From positions 1 to 64,000 of the forward strand of contig JAKJHY010000027.1 of NCBI GenBank assembly GCA_021648845.1: a stretch of 64,000 bases of DNA, in the 5' to 3' direction. The DNA comes from Mycobacterium sp. MBM. Lineage in GTDB: Bacteria; Actinomycetota; Actinomycetes; Mycobacteriales; Mycobacteriaceae. Under the pieces are notes generated by a model, which was not told the DNA's origin, did no database searches, and saw nothing but the letters and a program-made list of their open reading frames with translations. The first letter of the stretch is position 1. Every line of letters begins with the position of its first letter. Below are positions 17,386-26,132 of this stretch, piece by piece. The translations under genes and the position numbers were made by a program.

Positions 17386-18348
17386 TCACCCGTCGGTGGC
17401 GAGCTCGGCGACCTTGCGCACCGCGGCCTCCAGTGCGTAGTCCGCATCCGCCGCGGCGCCCTTGACATCGGCGTTCAGCGCCGCCACCACCCGCAGCGCC
17501 TCGGCCACCCGGTCGCGTGACCAGCGCCGCGACTGCTTCTGCGCCTTCTGCACCCGCCACGGCGGCATGCCCAGCTCTCCGGCCAGCCGGTAGGGGTCGC
17601 CCTGCAGCGGACCCACCCGGGCGATGGTGTGCACCGCCTCGGCCAGCGCATCGGCGAGCACCACATGCGGTTCACCGCTGAGCATCGCCCAGCGCAACGC
17701 CTCCGCCGCACCGGGCGCGTCGCCGAGGACGGCCTTGTCGGCGATATCAAATCCCTTCACCTCGGCCTTGCCCTGGTGGTATTGGCGCACCGCGGCGGCG
17801 TCGACGGTGCCGTCGGTATCGGCGACGAGCTGCGAGCAGACCGCGGCCAACTCCCGGATATCGGAGCCGACGGCGTCGAGGATCGCCGAGACGGTGTCAT
17901 CGTCGACCTTGACCTTCAAAGACCGGAACTCGCGGCGCACGAAGTCCGCCCGCTCGGCGGGCTTGGCGATCTTGGCGCACATGTGCACCTGCGCACCGAG
18001 CTTCTTGAGCTGATCGGCCATCGCCTTGGCGCGGCCCCCGCCGGAGTGCACCACCACCAACTGGGTTCCCGGCGGCAGGTCGGCCGCCGAACTCACGATC
18101 AGGGCCGCGGCCTCCTTGCCGGCCTCCCCGGCGGCCTCCAACACCACGACGCGCTCGTCGGCGAACAGCGACGGGCTCAACAGCTCGGCGAGCTCGCTGG
18201 TGCTGACCTCGCCGGCGCGCAATCGGTCCACCGGGACATCGGATGAGCCGGCCTTCTTTCGTGCGGCCTTCAGCACCGCGGCCACCGCGCGCTCGACAAG
18301 CAGTTCCTCGTCGCCGAGAACCAAGTGCAATTCCGCGGTGTCCGTCAC
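17386..18348 (-). CDS. holA: DNA polymerase III subunit delta
   Basis: The 320-residue protein has the HolA layout: an N-terminal domain starting LHLVLGDEELLVERAV, a degenerate nucleotide-binding region around FADERVVVLEAAGEAGK, and a C-terminal helical domain with MPPWRVQKAQKQSRRWS and DADYALEAAVRKVAEL. It is the clamp-loader subunit that opens the beta sliding clamp. In actinobacteria it sits beside comEC-comEA as here; the gap to comEC is only 12 bases, so the three are probably one operon with rpsT converging from the other side. Confidence 0.9.
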   Translation of the reverse strand: MTDTAELHLVLGDEELLVERAVAAVLKAARKKAGSSDVPVDRLRAGEVSTSELAELLSPSLFADERVVVLEAAGEAGKEAAALIVSSAADLPPGTQLVVVHSGGGRAKAMADQLKKLGAQVHMCAKIAKPAERADFVRREFRSLKVKVDDDTVSAILDAVGSDIRELAAVCSQLVADTDGTVDAAAVRQYHQGKAEVKGFDIADKAVLGDAPGAAEALRWAMLSGEPHVVLADALAEAVHTIARVGPLQGDPYRLAGELGMPPWRVQKAQKQSRRWSRDRVAEALRVVAALNADVKGAAADADYALEAAVRKVAELATDG

Positions 18349-18360
18349 GCCACGATCGTT

Positions 18361-19875
18361 TCACGTCGCGCCGACAATCCCGGACAGGGTCCAGGCCAGC
18401 ACACCGCAGGCCGCGGCGGCGCACACCGCCCGGCCCCGCGGCGAACGCCAGCTCAGCATGAGCGCGGCCGTCACCCCCGCGACGAGGGCCATACCGACGA
18501 CTCCGGACGGGATCGAGATCGAGGCTCCGGGCACCGCGGCGATGCGGTCAGCCACCGTCAGCAGCCACCAGAGTTCGGGTCCGGTGAACCGGATCAGCAT
18601 GCCTGCCGGCGCAGGCAGGAACGCCGACAGCGCCGCCGCCGCGGTGCCGATCACCGTGATCGGCGGGATGACCGCGGCGACAAGCAGATTGGCGAGCACC
18701 GCCAGCACCCCGAACCGGCCCGAGATGCCGGCGATCAGCGGGGCGGTGACGAGCTGGGCGGCCAGCGCGATGCTCGCCGCGGCGGCCACCGGTTCGGGCC
18801 AGCCGCGGGCCACCAGCCGTGCCGTCCAGCGCGGCGCGATGACCACCAGCGCAGCGGTCGCGGTCACCGACAGCGCGAACCCGGCGTCGACGGCGAGTTG
18901 CGGTGTCACCGCCATCAGGGCGATGACGCTGGCCGAGAGCACCGGAATCGCCTGCCGACGTCGATGCGTCAGCACCGCCAGCAGCGCGATACCGCCCATC
19001 ACGGCGGCGCGCAGCACACTGGCCGACGGTTCCACGACGATGACGAACCCGATCAGCACCGCCAGGGCCAGCAGGGCCGCCCAACGCGGACCCACCAGGG
19101 CCGCCGACAGCAGTGCGGTACCGCAGACGATGGTGACGTTGGCACCCGAGACCGCGGTCAGATGTGTCAGGCCGGCAATCTTGAAATCGTCCGCTGTCGT
19201 CGCCGTGACCGCCGACATATCGCCGAGCACCAGGGCGGGCAGCATCGCGGACTGCTCGGCGGGTAAAACCTCCCGCGCGGCCTCGGCGAAGTCGGTACGA
19301 ATCCGCCCGGACAGCCGGCGCACCGCCGGGACGGCGCCGAGGGTCGGCTCGCCGATAGCGGTGAGCACGGCGACGCTGAGATCCGGGCGTAGCGGGCGCG
19401 CGATGCGCGCCCGGAAGCTGGCCGGGCGGCCCACGCTCAGCTCGGCGAAGTCGGTGACCGGGGCGAAGACCAGCACCATGCCGGACATCGCGGCGCCGTC
19501 CAGGTCGCGCAGCCCGGCCCGGAACATGATGCGCCCCTGGCCCAATGACCGCGGCGACTCGGTCGCAACCACACCGACCGTGGCGACGCTTCCGTGCCGA
19601 GCAGTGATCGGATGGTGTCGCGCCTCGTGGGCGCGTATCCCGATCGACATGCCGAACGCCGTACCGATCACCGCGACCGCGGCCACGCCGGCCGCCCCCA
19701 GCCGGATCCCGCGTCCGGCACACCACCGGCCGGCCACCGCCGTCACCCCCACGGCCCCGACCGCGGTCGCGGCCAATACCCAAGGCGACCAGCAGATCCC
19801 GGCAGCGGTCACCATCCAGCTAGTGAGCGCCGCCGGCACCAGGCGGATATCGACGTGCCGCTCGTCGGGGTTCAC
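18361..19875 (-). CDS. comEC: ComEC/Rec2-like membrane channel protein without metallo-beta-lactamase domain
   Basis: The 504-residue protein has about ten hydrophobic segments and the competence domain signature LVLGDMSAVTATTADDFKIAG followed by LTHLTAVSGANVTIVCG near residues 210-250, typical of ComEC/Rec2. An N-terminal soluble OB-like part lies at residues about 70-180. The C-terminal metallo-beta-lactamase domain found in many ComEC proteins is absent, as is usual in mycobacteria. It would form the inner-membrane channel for single-stranded DNA. It overlaps comEA by 4 bases (ATGA). Competence has not been firmly shown in these bacteria, so the role is inferred from the family. Confidence 0.87.
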   Translation of the reverse strand: MNPDERHVDIRLVPAALTSWMVTAAGICWSPWVLAATAVGAVGVTAVAGRWCAGRGIRLGAAGVAAVAVIGTAFGMSIGIRAHEARHHPITARHGSVATVGVVATESPRSLGQGRIMFRAGLRDLDGAAMSGMVLVFAPVTDFAELSVGRPASFRARIARPLRPDLSVAVLTAIGEPTLGAVPAVRRLSGRIRTDFAEAAREVLPAEQSAMLPALVLGDMSAVTATTADDFKIAGLTHLTAVSGANVTIVCGTALLSAALVGPRWAALLALAVLIGFVIVVEPSASVLRAAVMGGIALLAVLTHRRRQAIPVLSASVIALMAVTPQLAVDAGFALSVTATAALVVIAPRWTARLVARGWPEPVAAAASIALAAQLVTAPLIAGISGRFGVLAVLANLLVAAVIPPITVIGTAAAALSAFLPAPAGMLIRFTGPELWWLLTVADRIAAVPGASISIPSGVVGMALVAGVTAALMLSWRSPRGRAVCAAAACGVLAWTLSGIVGAT

Positions 19876-20699
19876 ACATCGACCAGGTCACGCAGCTTGT
19901 CCAGGCGTGCCGGTCCGATACCGTCCACCTCGCTCAACTGGTCGACGCTGGTGAACTGTCCGTTGGCGGTACGCCAGGCGATGATCGCGGCGGCCGTGAC
20001 CGGGCCGATCCCGGGCAAGGCGTCGAGCTGTTCGGCGGTCGCGGTGTTCAGGTTGACCGGGGCCCCGGGTGCGGCGGTCGCGTTCGGTGCCGCGGGCGAT
20101 GGCTGTTCGGGTGGCGTCGCCGAACTCACCGAGCTGCCCATCGGTGACGGCGAGCCCGGCGGTGCGGCCAGCCCGACGATGATCTGTTCGCCGTCGACCA
20201 CCTGCCGGGCCAGGTTCAGCCCGACCAGGTCGGCGCCATCCATCGCACCGCCGGCCGCCTCGAGGGCATCGGCGATCCGGTCCCCCGTCGTCAGGGTCAC
20301 CAACCCGGGTGTGTTGACCAGACCGACGACGCTGACCACCACCGGGCCGTCCGGCGGCAACGGCGGCCCGGTGGTGGCACCGGCCGGGACGCTGGGTGAT
20401 CCGGAAACCATCTGCACGGCAGGGAGATTGGCCGCCGAAACCGGCGGCGGGGAGTCCCGCATCACGGTGAACACCGTCACCAGCACGGCGATGATCCCGA
20501 CTCCGAGCAGCGCGATCACGCCGGCGCGTCCCGGATCGGCGCGCACCGCGCCGATCCAGTCGCGGGCGGGATGTTCGTCCGGTTCTGGCAGCCATCGTGC
20601 CAGCACGGTGTCCGATTCTTCCGCCGGCGCGTCGGGTCCCCGTTCACGGTCGGCGCCGATACGCCGTGTCAGACGCTGCGCCGGCGATTCGGTGTCCAT
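19872..20699 (-). CDS. comEA: ComEA-like DNA-binding protein with helix-hairpin-helix domain
   Basis: The 275-residue protein has a cytoplasmic N-terminus of about 60 residues, one membrane segment (VIALLGVGIIAVLVTVFTVM), a proline-rich linker, a SLBB-type domain (VVVSVVGLVNTPGLVTL) and a C-terminal helix-hairpin-helix region with VNLNTATAEQLDALPGIG and VDGIGPARLDKLRDL. The start ATG 20699 gives the usual ComEA layout; the longer frame upstream is arginine- and proline-rich and unlikely to be translated. It should capture double-stranded DNA outside the membrane and pass it to ComEC. Confidence 0.88.
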   Translation of the reverse strand: MDTESPAQRLTRRIGADRERGPDAPAEESDTVLARWLPEPDEHPARDWIGAVRADPGRAGVIALLGVGIIAVLVTVFTVMRDSPPPVSAANLPAVQMVSGSPSVPAGATTGPPLPPDGPVVVSVVGLVNTPGLVTLTTGDRIADALEAAGGAMDGADLVGLNLARQVVDGEQIIVGLAAPPGSPSPMGSSVSSATPPEQPSPAAPNATAAPGAPVNLNTATAEQLDALPGIGPVTAAAIIAWRTANGQFTSVDQLSEVDGIGPARLDKLRDLVDV

Positions 20700-20826
20700 G
20701 GCCTGACGGTAGGCACCCGCGCCGACCCGCTCGCCGCGCAACGGCCGGGGCCGGGCCCCGGTTGTGGATGAATGCGGCATTGGGGACAACCGGACCACCC
20801 ATCCCGAGGGGTGCCGTGCCAGGTGC

Positions 20827-21714
20827 TCACCGGCAACGCGCGGCGAGTCCCCGGATGAACCGGGCGATCTCGGCAGGCTTCTCCTCGGCCATGAAGTGGC
20901 CGGCTTCGATGGGCTCGTAGCGCAAGTCCGGCGCCCACGCCGCCCAGATCGCGGCGGCGTCGAAGCCCAGTTGCGCACCCCAGTCCTGCGAGATGACACC
21001 GACCGGCATCTGCAGTTGCCTGCCTGCGTCTCGATCGGCGCGATCCATGTCCAGGTCGATGCCCGCGCTGGCGCGGTAGTCGGCGACGATCGAATCCACG
21101 GCCGCCACCGAGCTGTCGATGTAGTGCCGACGGACCGCGGGGTCGAAGGTGGATCCGTCGGTGTCCCAGGCGTCCAGGAAGGACGCGAAGAACTCCGCGG
21201 CCACCGCCTTGATCATCTTCTCCGGCAGGCCTACCGGTTGTGCCATCAGGTAGAGATGCCAGGCCACCTTGGCGTTCACCCCGTGCAGCACATCCCAGGT
21301 GTCCAAGGTCGGCAGCACGTCGAGGATGCCGAGGAACTGGACGAGCTCGGGCTGATCGAGCCCGGCGCGGACCGCGACCAGCGCCCCGCGGTCGTGTCCC
21401 ACCAGACCGAACCGATGATGTCCCAGCGCTGCCGCGGCACGCATCACATCGCGCGCCATGGTGCGTTTGGAGTAGGTATCGGGCCCGGCGTGCGCCGGCT
21501 TTCCGCTTTCGCCGTATCCGCGTAGATCGGGGACGATGACGGTGAACTCGCCGGCCAACTCCCGCGCGACCCGCCGCCACATGTAGTGCGTCTGCGGAAA
21601 ACCATGCAGCAGAACGATTGCCGGACCGGCGCCGGCCACTCCGACGTTGATCTGAACACCGCCCTCGCCCGCCTGGGTGCAGTAGCGGAATCCGTCGATG
21701 GTCATGGCGGTCAC
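20827..21714 (-). CDS. alpha/beta hydrolase with aspartate nucleophile
   Basis: The 295-residue protein has the oxyanion motif HGFPQTHYMW (from residue 37), a nucleophile elbow GHDRGA with Asp108, and a late histidine in EAGHFMAEEKPAE. An Asp nucleophile places it with haloacetate dehalogenases and epoxide hydrolases rather than serine esterases. In characterised fluoroacetate dehalogenases the nucleophile sequence continues DRGGR; here it is DRGAL, so the second carboxylate-binding arginine is missing and the substrate may differ. The GTG start at 21714 overlaps the TetR stop as GTGA; an ATG three codons later is an alternative. It is co-transcribed with and probably controlled by that regulator. 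Confidence 0.82.
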   Translation of the reverse strand: MTAMTIDGFRYCTQAGEGGVQINVGVAGAGPAIVLLHGFPQTHYMWRRVARELAGEFTVIVPDLRGYGESGKPAHAGPDTYSKRTMARDVMRAAAALGHHRFGLVGHDRGALVAVRAGLDQPELVQFLGILDVLPTLDTWDVLHGVNAKVAWHLYLMAQPVGLPEKMIKAVAAEFFASFLDAWDTDGSTFDPAVRRHYIDSSVAAVDSIVADYRASAGIDLDMDRADRDAGRQLQMPVGVISQDWGAQLGFDAAAIWAAWAPDLRYEPIEAGHFMAEEKPAEIARFIRGLAARCR

Positions 21715-22388
21715 GGGGTTTCCTTTGCGTGATCGGGATGGCCGGAGAAGATGCCGGCCGGTAGCGGTACCTGGACCGGCGCCGCGCGCAGCGCGGGCAA
21801 CAGGATCGAGTCGACGAGCGCTTCCAGGTACGCGTCGTCGGTGGTCAGGCCGTTCAGCCGCCGCAACAGCAGGACCGCGCCGGCGACCTCCTCGAACGCG
21901 AACGGGTCGACGGCATGCGGCAGTTCGCCGCGCCGCGCCGCGGCCGCGATGACGCCCGCCGGCAACCGTGCCCCGGTGGGACCGGCGGTGCGTTCGATCT
22001 CCTCGCAGAGCGCCGGGTCTTCCAGACCGGCCTGCAGCAGCAGCAGCGCGGTCTGCCCGTCGGTCGAGACCATGGTGGTCAGCAGCCTGCGACACAAGGC
22101 CAACAGGTCACCGCGCAGACTGCCGGTATCGATCTCGTCGGGCCCGTCCCGGCGCGCCGGGACGGCTTTCAGCGCGGCAGTCACCATCTCGCGCTTGGAT
22201 TTCCAGCGCCGGTAGAGGGTGGCCTTGGAGGCGCCGGCCCGGCGGGCCACCTCCTCGAAGGTGATCCCGTCGTAGCCGACCTCGGTCAGCAGCGCATAGG
22301 TGATGGCGAGGATCTCGGTCTCCCTCGCGCCGTCGCGGGGGCGGCCGCCGCGACGCACATCGGCCACCGCGGGGTTTAGGTACGGCAC
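21711..22388 (-). CDS. TetR-family transcriptional regulator
   Basis: The 225-residue protein has its helix-turn-helix at about residues 30-65 (YDGITFEEVARRAGASKATLYRRWKSK), the closest match to the TetR consensus in the window, and a C-terminal domain of the TetR_C type (GLTTDDAYLEALVDSILLPAL). The GTG at 22388 is chosen because a TACGAT -10 box lies 7 bases upstream, which fits a leaderless transcript. A 21-bp palindrome covers that box and the start codon, implying autorepression. It is followed by a hydrolase in the same operon and is divergent from an NAD(P)-binding protein. Confidence 0.85.
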   Translation of the reverse strand: MPYLNPAVADVRRGGRPRDGARETEILAITYALLTEVGYDGITFEEVARRAGASKATLYRRWKSKREMVTAALKAVPARRDGPDEIDTGSLRGDLLALCRRLLTTMVSTDGQTALLLLQAGLEDPALCEEIERTAGPTGARLPAGVIAAAARRGELPHAVDPFAFEEVAGAVLLLRRLNGLTTDDAYLEALVDSILLPALRAAPVQVPLPAGIFSGHPDHAKETP

Positions 22389-22401
22389 GTTTCGTATCGT
22401 A
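22381..22401. promoter_or_regulatory. 21-bp palindromic operator candidate over the TetR start
   Basis: The two arms read TACGGCACG and CGTATCGTA around a central TTT. Positions 1-4, 7-9 and their partners are perfectly symmetric, giving the pattern TACGNNACG then CGTNNCGTA. It includes the TACGAT -10 box (minus strand, 22401-22396) and the TetR start codon. Confidence 0.6.
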
Positions 22402-22438
22402 ACGGTCAGGTGCCGCACCCGCCACACTGTGACCCGGG

Positions 22439-22468
22439 TTACATCCGTGCACACCTTTCTAATACTGT
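22439..22468 (+). promoter_or_regulatory. promoter of the dihydrodipicolinate-reductase-like gene
   Basis: TTACAT at 22439-22444 and TACTGT at 22463-22468 are 18 bases apart. The -10 box ends 8 bases before the ATG at 22477, so the transcript should be leaderless or nearly so. Confidence 0.45.
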
Positions 22469-22476
22469 TCACTGCC

Positions 22477-23520
22477 ATGAGCGATCCCCTCCGCGTCATC
22501 CAGTGGACCACCGGCAACATCGGCACCCGATCGCTACACGCGATCATCGGGCGCGACGATATGGAACTCGTCGGTGTCTACGCCCACGGCGCCGACAAGG
22601 TCGGCCGCGATGCCGCCGAACTCGCCGGGTGGCCCGTCCCGACCGGGATCAAGGCCACCAACGACATCGACGAACTGATCGCCCTGAAACCCGATGCCTG
22701 TTGTTACAACCCGCTGTGGCCCAGCATCGACGAACTGGTCGCTCTACTCGAGGCCGGCGTCAACGTCTGCTCGAGCGCAGCATGGATCACCGGCGGCAAG
22801 CAGACACCCGCGGATCTGGATCGCATCGAACAGGCCTGCACGAACGGCAATTCGACCATCTTCGGCAGCGGCGCACACCCCGGCATGACCAACATGATCG
22901 GTATGGTGCTCTCCGGCTCGTGCGAGCGGGTCGACGAGATCCGGATCACCGAGTCGGTGGACTGCTCGACCTACGAGTCCGCGGAAACCCAGACCGCCAT
23001 GGGCTTTTCGCAAGACCCCGACACTCCGGGGCTGGCCGAGAGCGTTCGCCGGGAAAGCGAGGTGTTCGCCGAATCGGCGGCGATGATGGCCGACGCTATC
23101 GGCGCCACGCTGGACCGGATGACATTCGATGTCACGTTCACCGCAGCCACCGGCGATTCCGACCTCGGCTTCATGACGATCCCCAAGGGCACCGTGGGCA
23201 GCGTACTCGGCTACCACCGGGGCTGGGTGGGTGACCGCAACGTCGTCAGCGTCGGATTCAACTGGACGATGGGTGACCATGTCACGCCGCCCAAACCTCT
23301 TGAGCACGGCCATGTCATCCAGGTATTCGGGCTGCCCAATATGCGCACCGTGCTGCACTGCCTGCCGCCCAAGGACTGGACCGAACCCGGCTTCATGGGA
23401 CTGGGCATGATCTACACCGCGATGCCGGTCACCAACGCCGTGCCCGCGGTGGTCGCCGCCGCACCCGGCATCGCCACGCTGAAGGATCTGCCGCCGATCA
23501 CCGGTCGCTTCGCCGGCTGA
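22477..23520 (+). CDS. NAD(P)-binding dihydrodipicolinate-reductase-like dehydrogenase
   Basis: The 347-residue protein begins with a Rossmann strand and loop, RVIQWTTGNIGTRSLHAII, in place of the usual GxxGxxG of DapB, then ELVGVYAHGADKVGRDAAEL and FGSGAHPGMTNM. This is the mycobacterial DapB-like family of about 350 residues, related to 2,4-diaminopentanoate dehydrogenase; it is not the lysine-pathway DapB, which is near 245 residues. The natural substrate is not known. It stands alone, divergent from the TetR-hydrolase operon, and its stop codon abuts the stop of the converging degV gene with no gap. Confidence 0.78.
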   Translation: MSDPLRVIQWTTGNIGTRSLHAIIGRDDMELVGVYAHGADKVGRDAAELAGWPVPTGIKATNDIDELIALKPDACCYNPLWPSIDELVALLEAGVNVCSSAAWITGGKQTPADLDRIEQACTNGNSTIFGSGAHPGMTNMIGMVLSGSCERVDEIRITESVDCSTYESAETQTAMGFSQDPDTPGLAESVRRESEVFAESAAMMADAIGATLDRMTFDVTFTAATGDSDLGFMTIPKGTVGSVLGYHRGWVGDRNVVSVGFNWTMGDHVTPPKPLEHGHVIQVFGLPNMRTVLHCLPPKDWTEPGFMGLGMIYTAMPVTNAVPAVVAAAPGIATLKDLPPITGRFAG

Positions 23521-24357
23521 TCACTCGGCCAGGGTGACGCACGCCCCCACCGCTCCGGCACCCACATGCACCGCCAGCACCGCGCCCATATCGCGGACCG
23601 TCAGCGACTCCAACTGCGGGAGCCGGGCGGTCAGCGCCGCACCCAGTTCGGCGGCCGCATCGTGATTGTCCACGTGATGCACCGTGATCGAGGCCGACTG
23701 CTCGCCCACCACCTCTGCAATCGAATCGACCATGGCGGCATGGGCTTTGGAGACCGTGCGGACCCGCTGCGCCAGAACCAGCCGGCCGTCGACATCCAAC
23801 CGCAGCAGTGGCTTCACCGACAGCGCGGTGGCCAACCATGACGCGGCGGTGCCGATGCGCCCACTGCGACGCAAATTGTCCAGTCGGTGTACGACGATGA
23901 ACACATGCCCGCGTGGCACGGCCGCGCGGGCCGCGGCCTCCACGGCGTCGAGTTCGGCACCGGCCTCGGCGACACGGGCCGCGGCCAGCGCGACCGCCCC
24001 GACCCCCATCGCGGCCGACCGGGTGTTCACCACCCGAACAGCCGAACCGAACTCCCGGGCGGCCGCCGCGGCCGAACTGAACGTGCTGGACAACGCGGCC
24101 GACAGATGCACTGCGACAACGCCGTCACCGTCACTTGCGGCCAGGGCCTCCCGGTAAGCCCGGGCCAGATCGGCCGGCGAGGCGCCTGCGGTCGTCGCCT
24201 GGCTGCGCTCGAACACGTCGTTGGGAATCTCGTCGACACCGTCGCGCAGGTCGAGATCGTCGACCAGCACATGCAGCGGGACCACGCGGATCGACCAACG
24301 CGCGCGCTCATCGTCGCTCAACCGTGCCGACGAGTCCGTCACCACCTGGACCGTCAT
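23521..24357 (-). CDS. DegV-family fatty-acid-binding protein
   Basis: The 278-residue protein starts VQVVTDSSARLSDDE and has VVPLHVLVDD, TTAGASPADLARAY (the TSQPSP-like ligand loop) and a late HVDNHDAAAELGAAL segment, all marks of DegV. Bacterial DegV/FakB proteins hold a fatty acid for phosphorylation by a FakA kinase or act as carriers. It overlaps the upstream octT gene by 4 bases (ATGA), so it is coupled to the methylglucose lipopolysaccharide genes, for which a lipid carrier would make sense; that link is inference. Confidence 0.9.
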   Translation of the reverse strand: MTVQVVTDSSARLSDDERARWSIRVVPLHVLVDDLDLRDGVDEIPNDVFERSQATTAGASPADLARAYREALAASDGDGVVAVHLSAALSSTFSSAAAAAREFGSAVRVVNTRSAAMGVGAVALAAARVAEAGAELDAVEAAARAAVPRGHVFIVVHRLDNLRRSGRIGTAASWLATALSVKPLLRLDVDGRLVLAQRVRTVSKAHAAMVDSIAEVVGEQSASITVHHVDNHDAAAELGAALTARLPQLESLTVRDMGAVLAVHVGAGAVGACVTLAE

Positions 24358-25103
24358 GACCGTCCGGAGGTATCCGGTTGGTAGGCGCCGGCTTCGGCGA
24401 GTCCTTTGAGCATCAGATCGGCGACCGCGGCGTGCGCCTCGAAATTCCAGTGAATGCCGTCGGGATTGCCGCGCCCGCTCATGACCTCGTCACCGACGGC
24501 GGCCTTCAGGTCGACGACGGGCACCCGATGCTCGTCGGCCCACTCGGTGATCGCCGTGACGATCGGGGCGCGCCACCGATGGGACCTGCCGTACGTCTCG
24601 GCGATGTGCACCGACGGGATGGTGGCCACCACCGGAAGTCCGGGCCGGTTGAAATCGAGTGCCGCCCTGGTCATTTCAAGGTATTCGACGGTCAGATGCG
24701 GGGGCAGCGCCGGACGCGCGATCGGTGACAGCCGCGGCTGTAACCAACCGTAACCGTCGCGGGCCCAACGCCGCAGGAATGGGGGTCGCACATAGCGGAT
24801 CAGTTCCCGTAACGCCGTCGGCAGCGGCGACGGCAGTGAATCCATGCCGCAGGTCGCGAATATCACCGCACCGGCGCGCGGCAGCGCCGCCCAGGAACGT
24901 GGATCCTGGGTCGCTGCCCACCATACGTCGCGGCAGGTCCAGCCGATCCGCCCGATCAGCTCGACATCCCAACCGAGTTGTTCGGCAACGAGATTGGGCC
25001 AGATTCGGGGATCGTCAGCGGGTAGCCCGCCGGTCGGCCCGTAGTAGGACAGCGAATCGCAGAAGACCAACAAGGTCTTGCGGCGAACCACCTCAGAGGA
25101 CAT
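24354..25103 (-). CDS. octT: SGNH-hydrolase-like octanoyltransferase (OctT, Rv2418c family)
   Basis: The 249-residue protein has an SGNH layout: LLVFCDSLSYYGPTGG near residue 12 (block I, with Asp-Ser in place of GDS), a glycine/asparagine block FATCGMDSL, and a C-terminal DGIHWNFEAH with the catalytic Asp and His. The M. tuberculosis homologue has been reported to octanoylate early glucosylglycerate intermediates of methylglucose lipopolysaccharide. ATG 25103 is used; it overlaps gpgP by 11 bases, and gpgP acts in the same pathway. Confidence 0.78.
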   Translation of the reverse strand: MSSEVVRRKTLLVFCDSLSYYGPTGGLPADDPRIWPNLVAEQLGWDVELIGRIGWTCRDVWWAATQDPRSWAALPRAGAVIFATCGMDSLPSPLPTALRELIRYVRPPFLRRWARDGYGWLQPRLSPIARPALPPHLTVEYLEMTRAALDFNRPGLPVVATIPSVHIAETYGRSHRWRAPIVTAITEWADEHRVPVVDLKAAVGDEVMSGRGNPDGIHWNFEAHAAVADLMLKGLAEAGAYQPDTSGRS

Positions 25104-25749
25104 CGTTGGCCACCTGCGCCGAGGCGTTCCACACGTCCAGACGCCACTTGATTTCATCCCCGACATCGTGGCCGGACAGCTGGGCCCAGCTGGCGTTGCC
25201 CATCCCGCCCAGGGCCGGCCAGTTGTCCACCGGCAGGTTCAGCAGCGCCGCGGTCAGCGCGGCGATCAAACCGCCGTGGGCCACCAACACGACTGGGCGG
25301 TCGGACTGGTCACGGCCCCAATCTGGCTGGGCGGCAAGGATCTCGTTGACCAGCGGGACGCTGCGCTCGGCCACGTCGACTCGGCTCTCCCCGCCGTGCG
25401 GCGCCCACCGGGCATCGTCTCGCCAGGCCAACCGGGCCCCCGGTGCCGCATCGTCGACCTCCAGATGGGTCAGGCCCTGCCAGTCGCCCAAGTGCGTCTC
25501 GCGCAGACGCTCGTCGACCGCGACCCGCACACCGGAACGCTCCCCCAGCGCGGTGGCGGTATCCAGGGCGCGCCGCAGATCCGAGGACACAATGACCAGA
25601 GGCTGGCGTTTGGCCAGCACCTCGGCCGCCGCCCCGGCCTGCTCGCGGCCCAGGTCGGTCAGATCGGTGTCCAACTGGCCCTGCATCCGACTTCCGGCGT
25701 TCCACTCCGTCTGGCCGTGCCGCAACAGCACCAGCCGGCGCACGCTCAC
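25093..25749 (-). CDS. gpgP: glucosyl-3-phosphoglycerate phosphatase
   Basis: The 218-residue protein is a histidine phosphatase: LVLLRHGQTEWN at residues 6-17 has the phospho-accepting His, ASSDLRRALDTA-like VSSDLRRALDTA follows, Glu sits in RETHLGDWQG, and the second His is in VVLVAHGGLI. The length and context match mycobacterial GpgP, which removes phosphate from glucosyl-3-phosphoglycerate to give glucosylglycerate, the second step of methylglucose lipopolysaccharide synthesis. The GTG start overlaps the rsfS stop by 4 bases. Confidence 0.88.
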   Translation of the reverse strand: MSVRRLVLLRHGQTEWNAGSRMQGQLDTDLTDLGREQAGAAAEVLAKRQPLVIVSSDLRRALDTATALGERSGVRVAVDERLRETHLGDWQGLTHLEVDDAAPGARLAWRDDARWAPHGGESRVDVAERSVPLVNEILAAQPDWGRDQSDRPVVLVAHGGLIAALTAALLNLPVDNWPALGGMGNASWAQLSGHDVGDEIKWRLDVWNASAQVANDVL

Positions 25750-26132
25750 GTGGCATCCTGCGGTGCGTCAGCGTCACCCAGATCCACCGGGACCACCGGG
25801 CAGTCCCGCCACAGCCGCTCCAGCGCGTAGAACTCGCGCTCGTCGGCGTGCTGGACATGCACCACGATGTCGACATAGTCCAGCAGCGTCCAGCGCCCTT
25901 CGCGGGTGCCCTCGCGGCGGGCCGGCTTGTGCCCGGCCGCCCGCATCTTGTCCTCGATCTCGTCGACGATCGCGTTGACCTGGCGTTCGTTGGATGCCGA
26001 GGCGATCACGAAGCAGTCGGTGATGACCAGCTGTTCGGACACGTCGATCACCAGGACGTCATTGCCGAGCTTGGCCGCGGCGGCACGCGCCGCGACGGTG
26101 GCCATGTCGACGGCTTCTGGGGTGGCGGTCAT
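25746..26132 (-). CDS. rsfS: ribosome silencing factor
   Basis: The 128-residue protein has the RsfS signature DVLVIDVSEQLVITDCFVIA and RREGTREGRWTLLDYVDIVVH, followed by EREFYALERLWRDCP. It binds ribosomal protein L14 and blocks subunit joining when nutrients are limiting. The ATGA overlap with nadD upstream and the GTGA overlap with gpgP downstream show a single operon; the nadD-rsfS pair is widely conserved. Confidence 0.94.
   Translation of the reverse strand: MTATPEAVDMATVAARAAAAKLGNDVLVIDVSEQLVITDCFVIASASNERQVNAIVDEIEDKMRAAGHKPARREGTREGRWTLLDYVDIVVHVQHADEREFYALERLWRDCPVVPVDLGDADAPQDAT

Noticed and set aside
18026..19954. Long Ala/Thr/Ser-rich open frame antisense to comEC
   Set aside because: Low-complexity composition is a product of GC bias; comEC on the other strand has its competence domain.
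22477..23520. dapB of the lysine pathway
   Set aside because: The protein is about 100 residues longer than DapB and lacks its GxxGxxG and catalytic His motifs.
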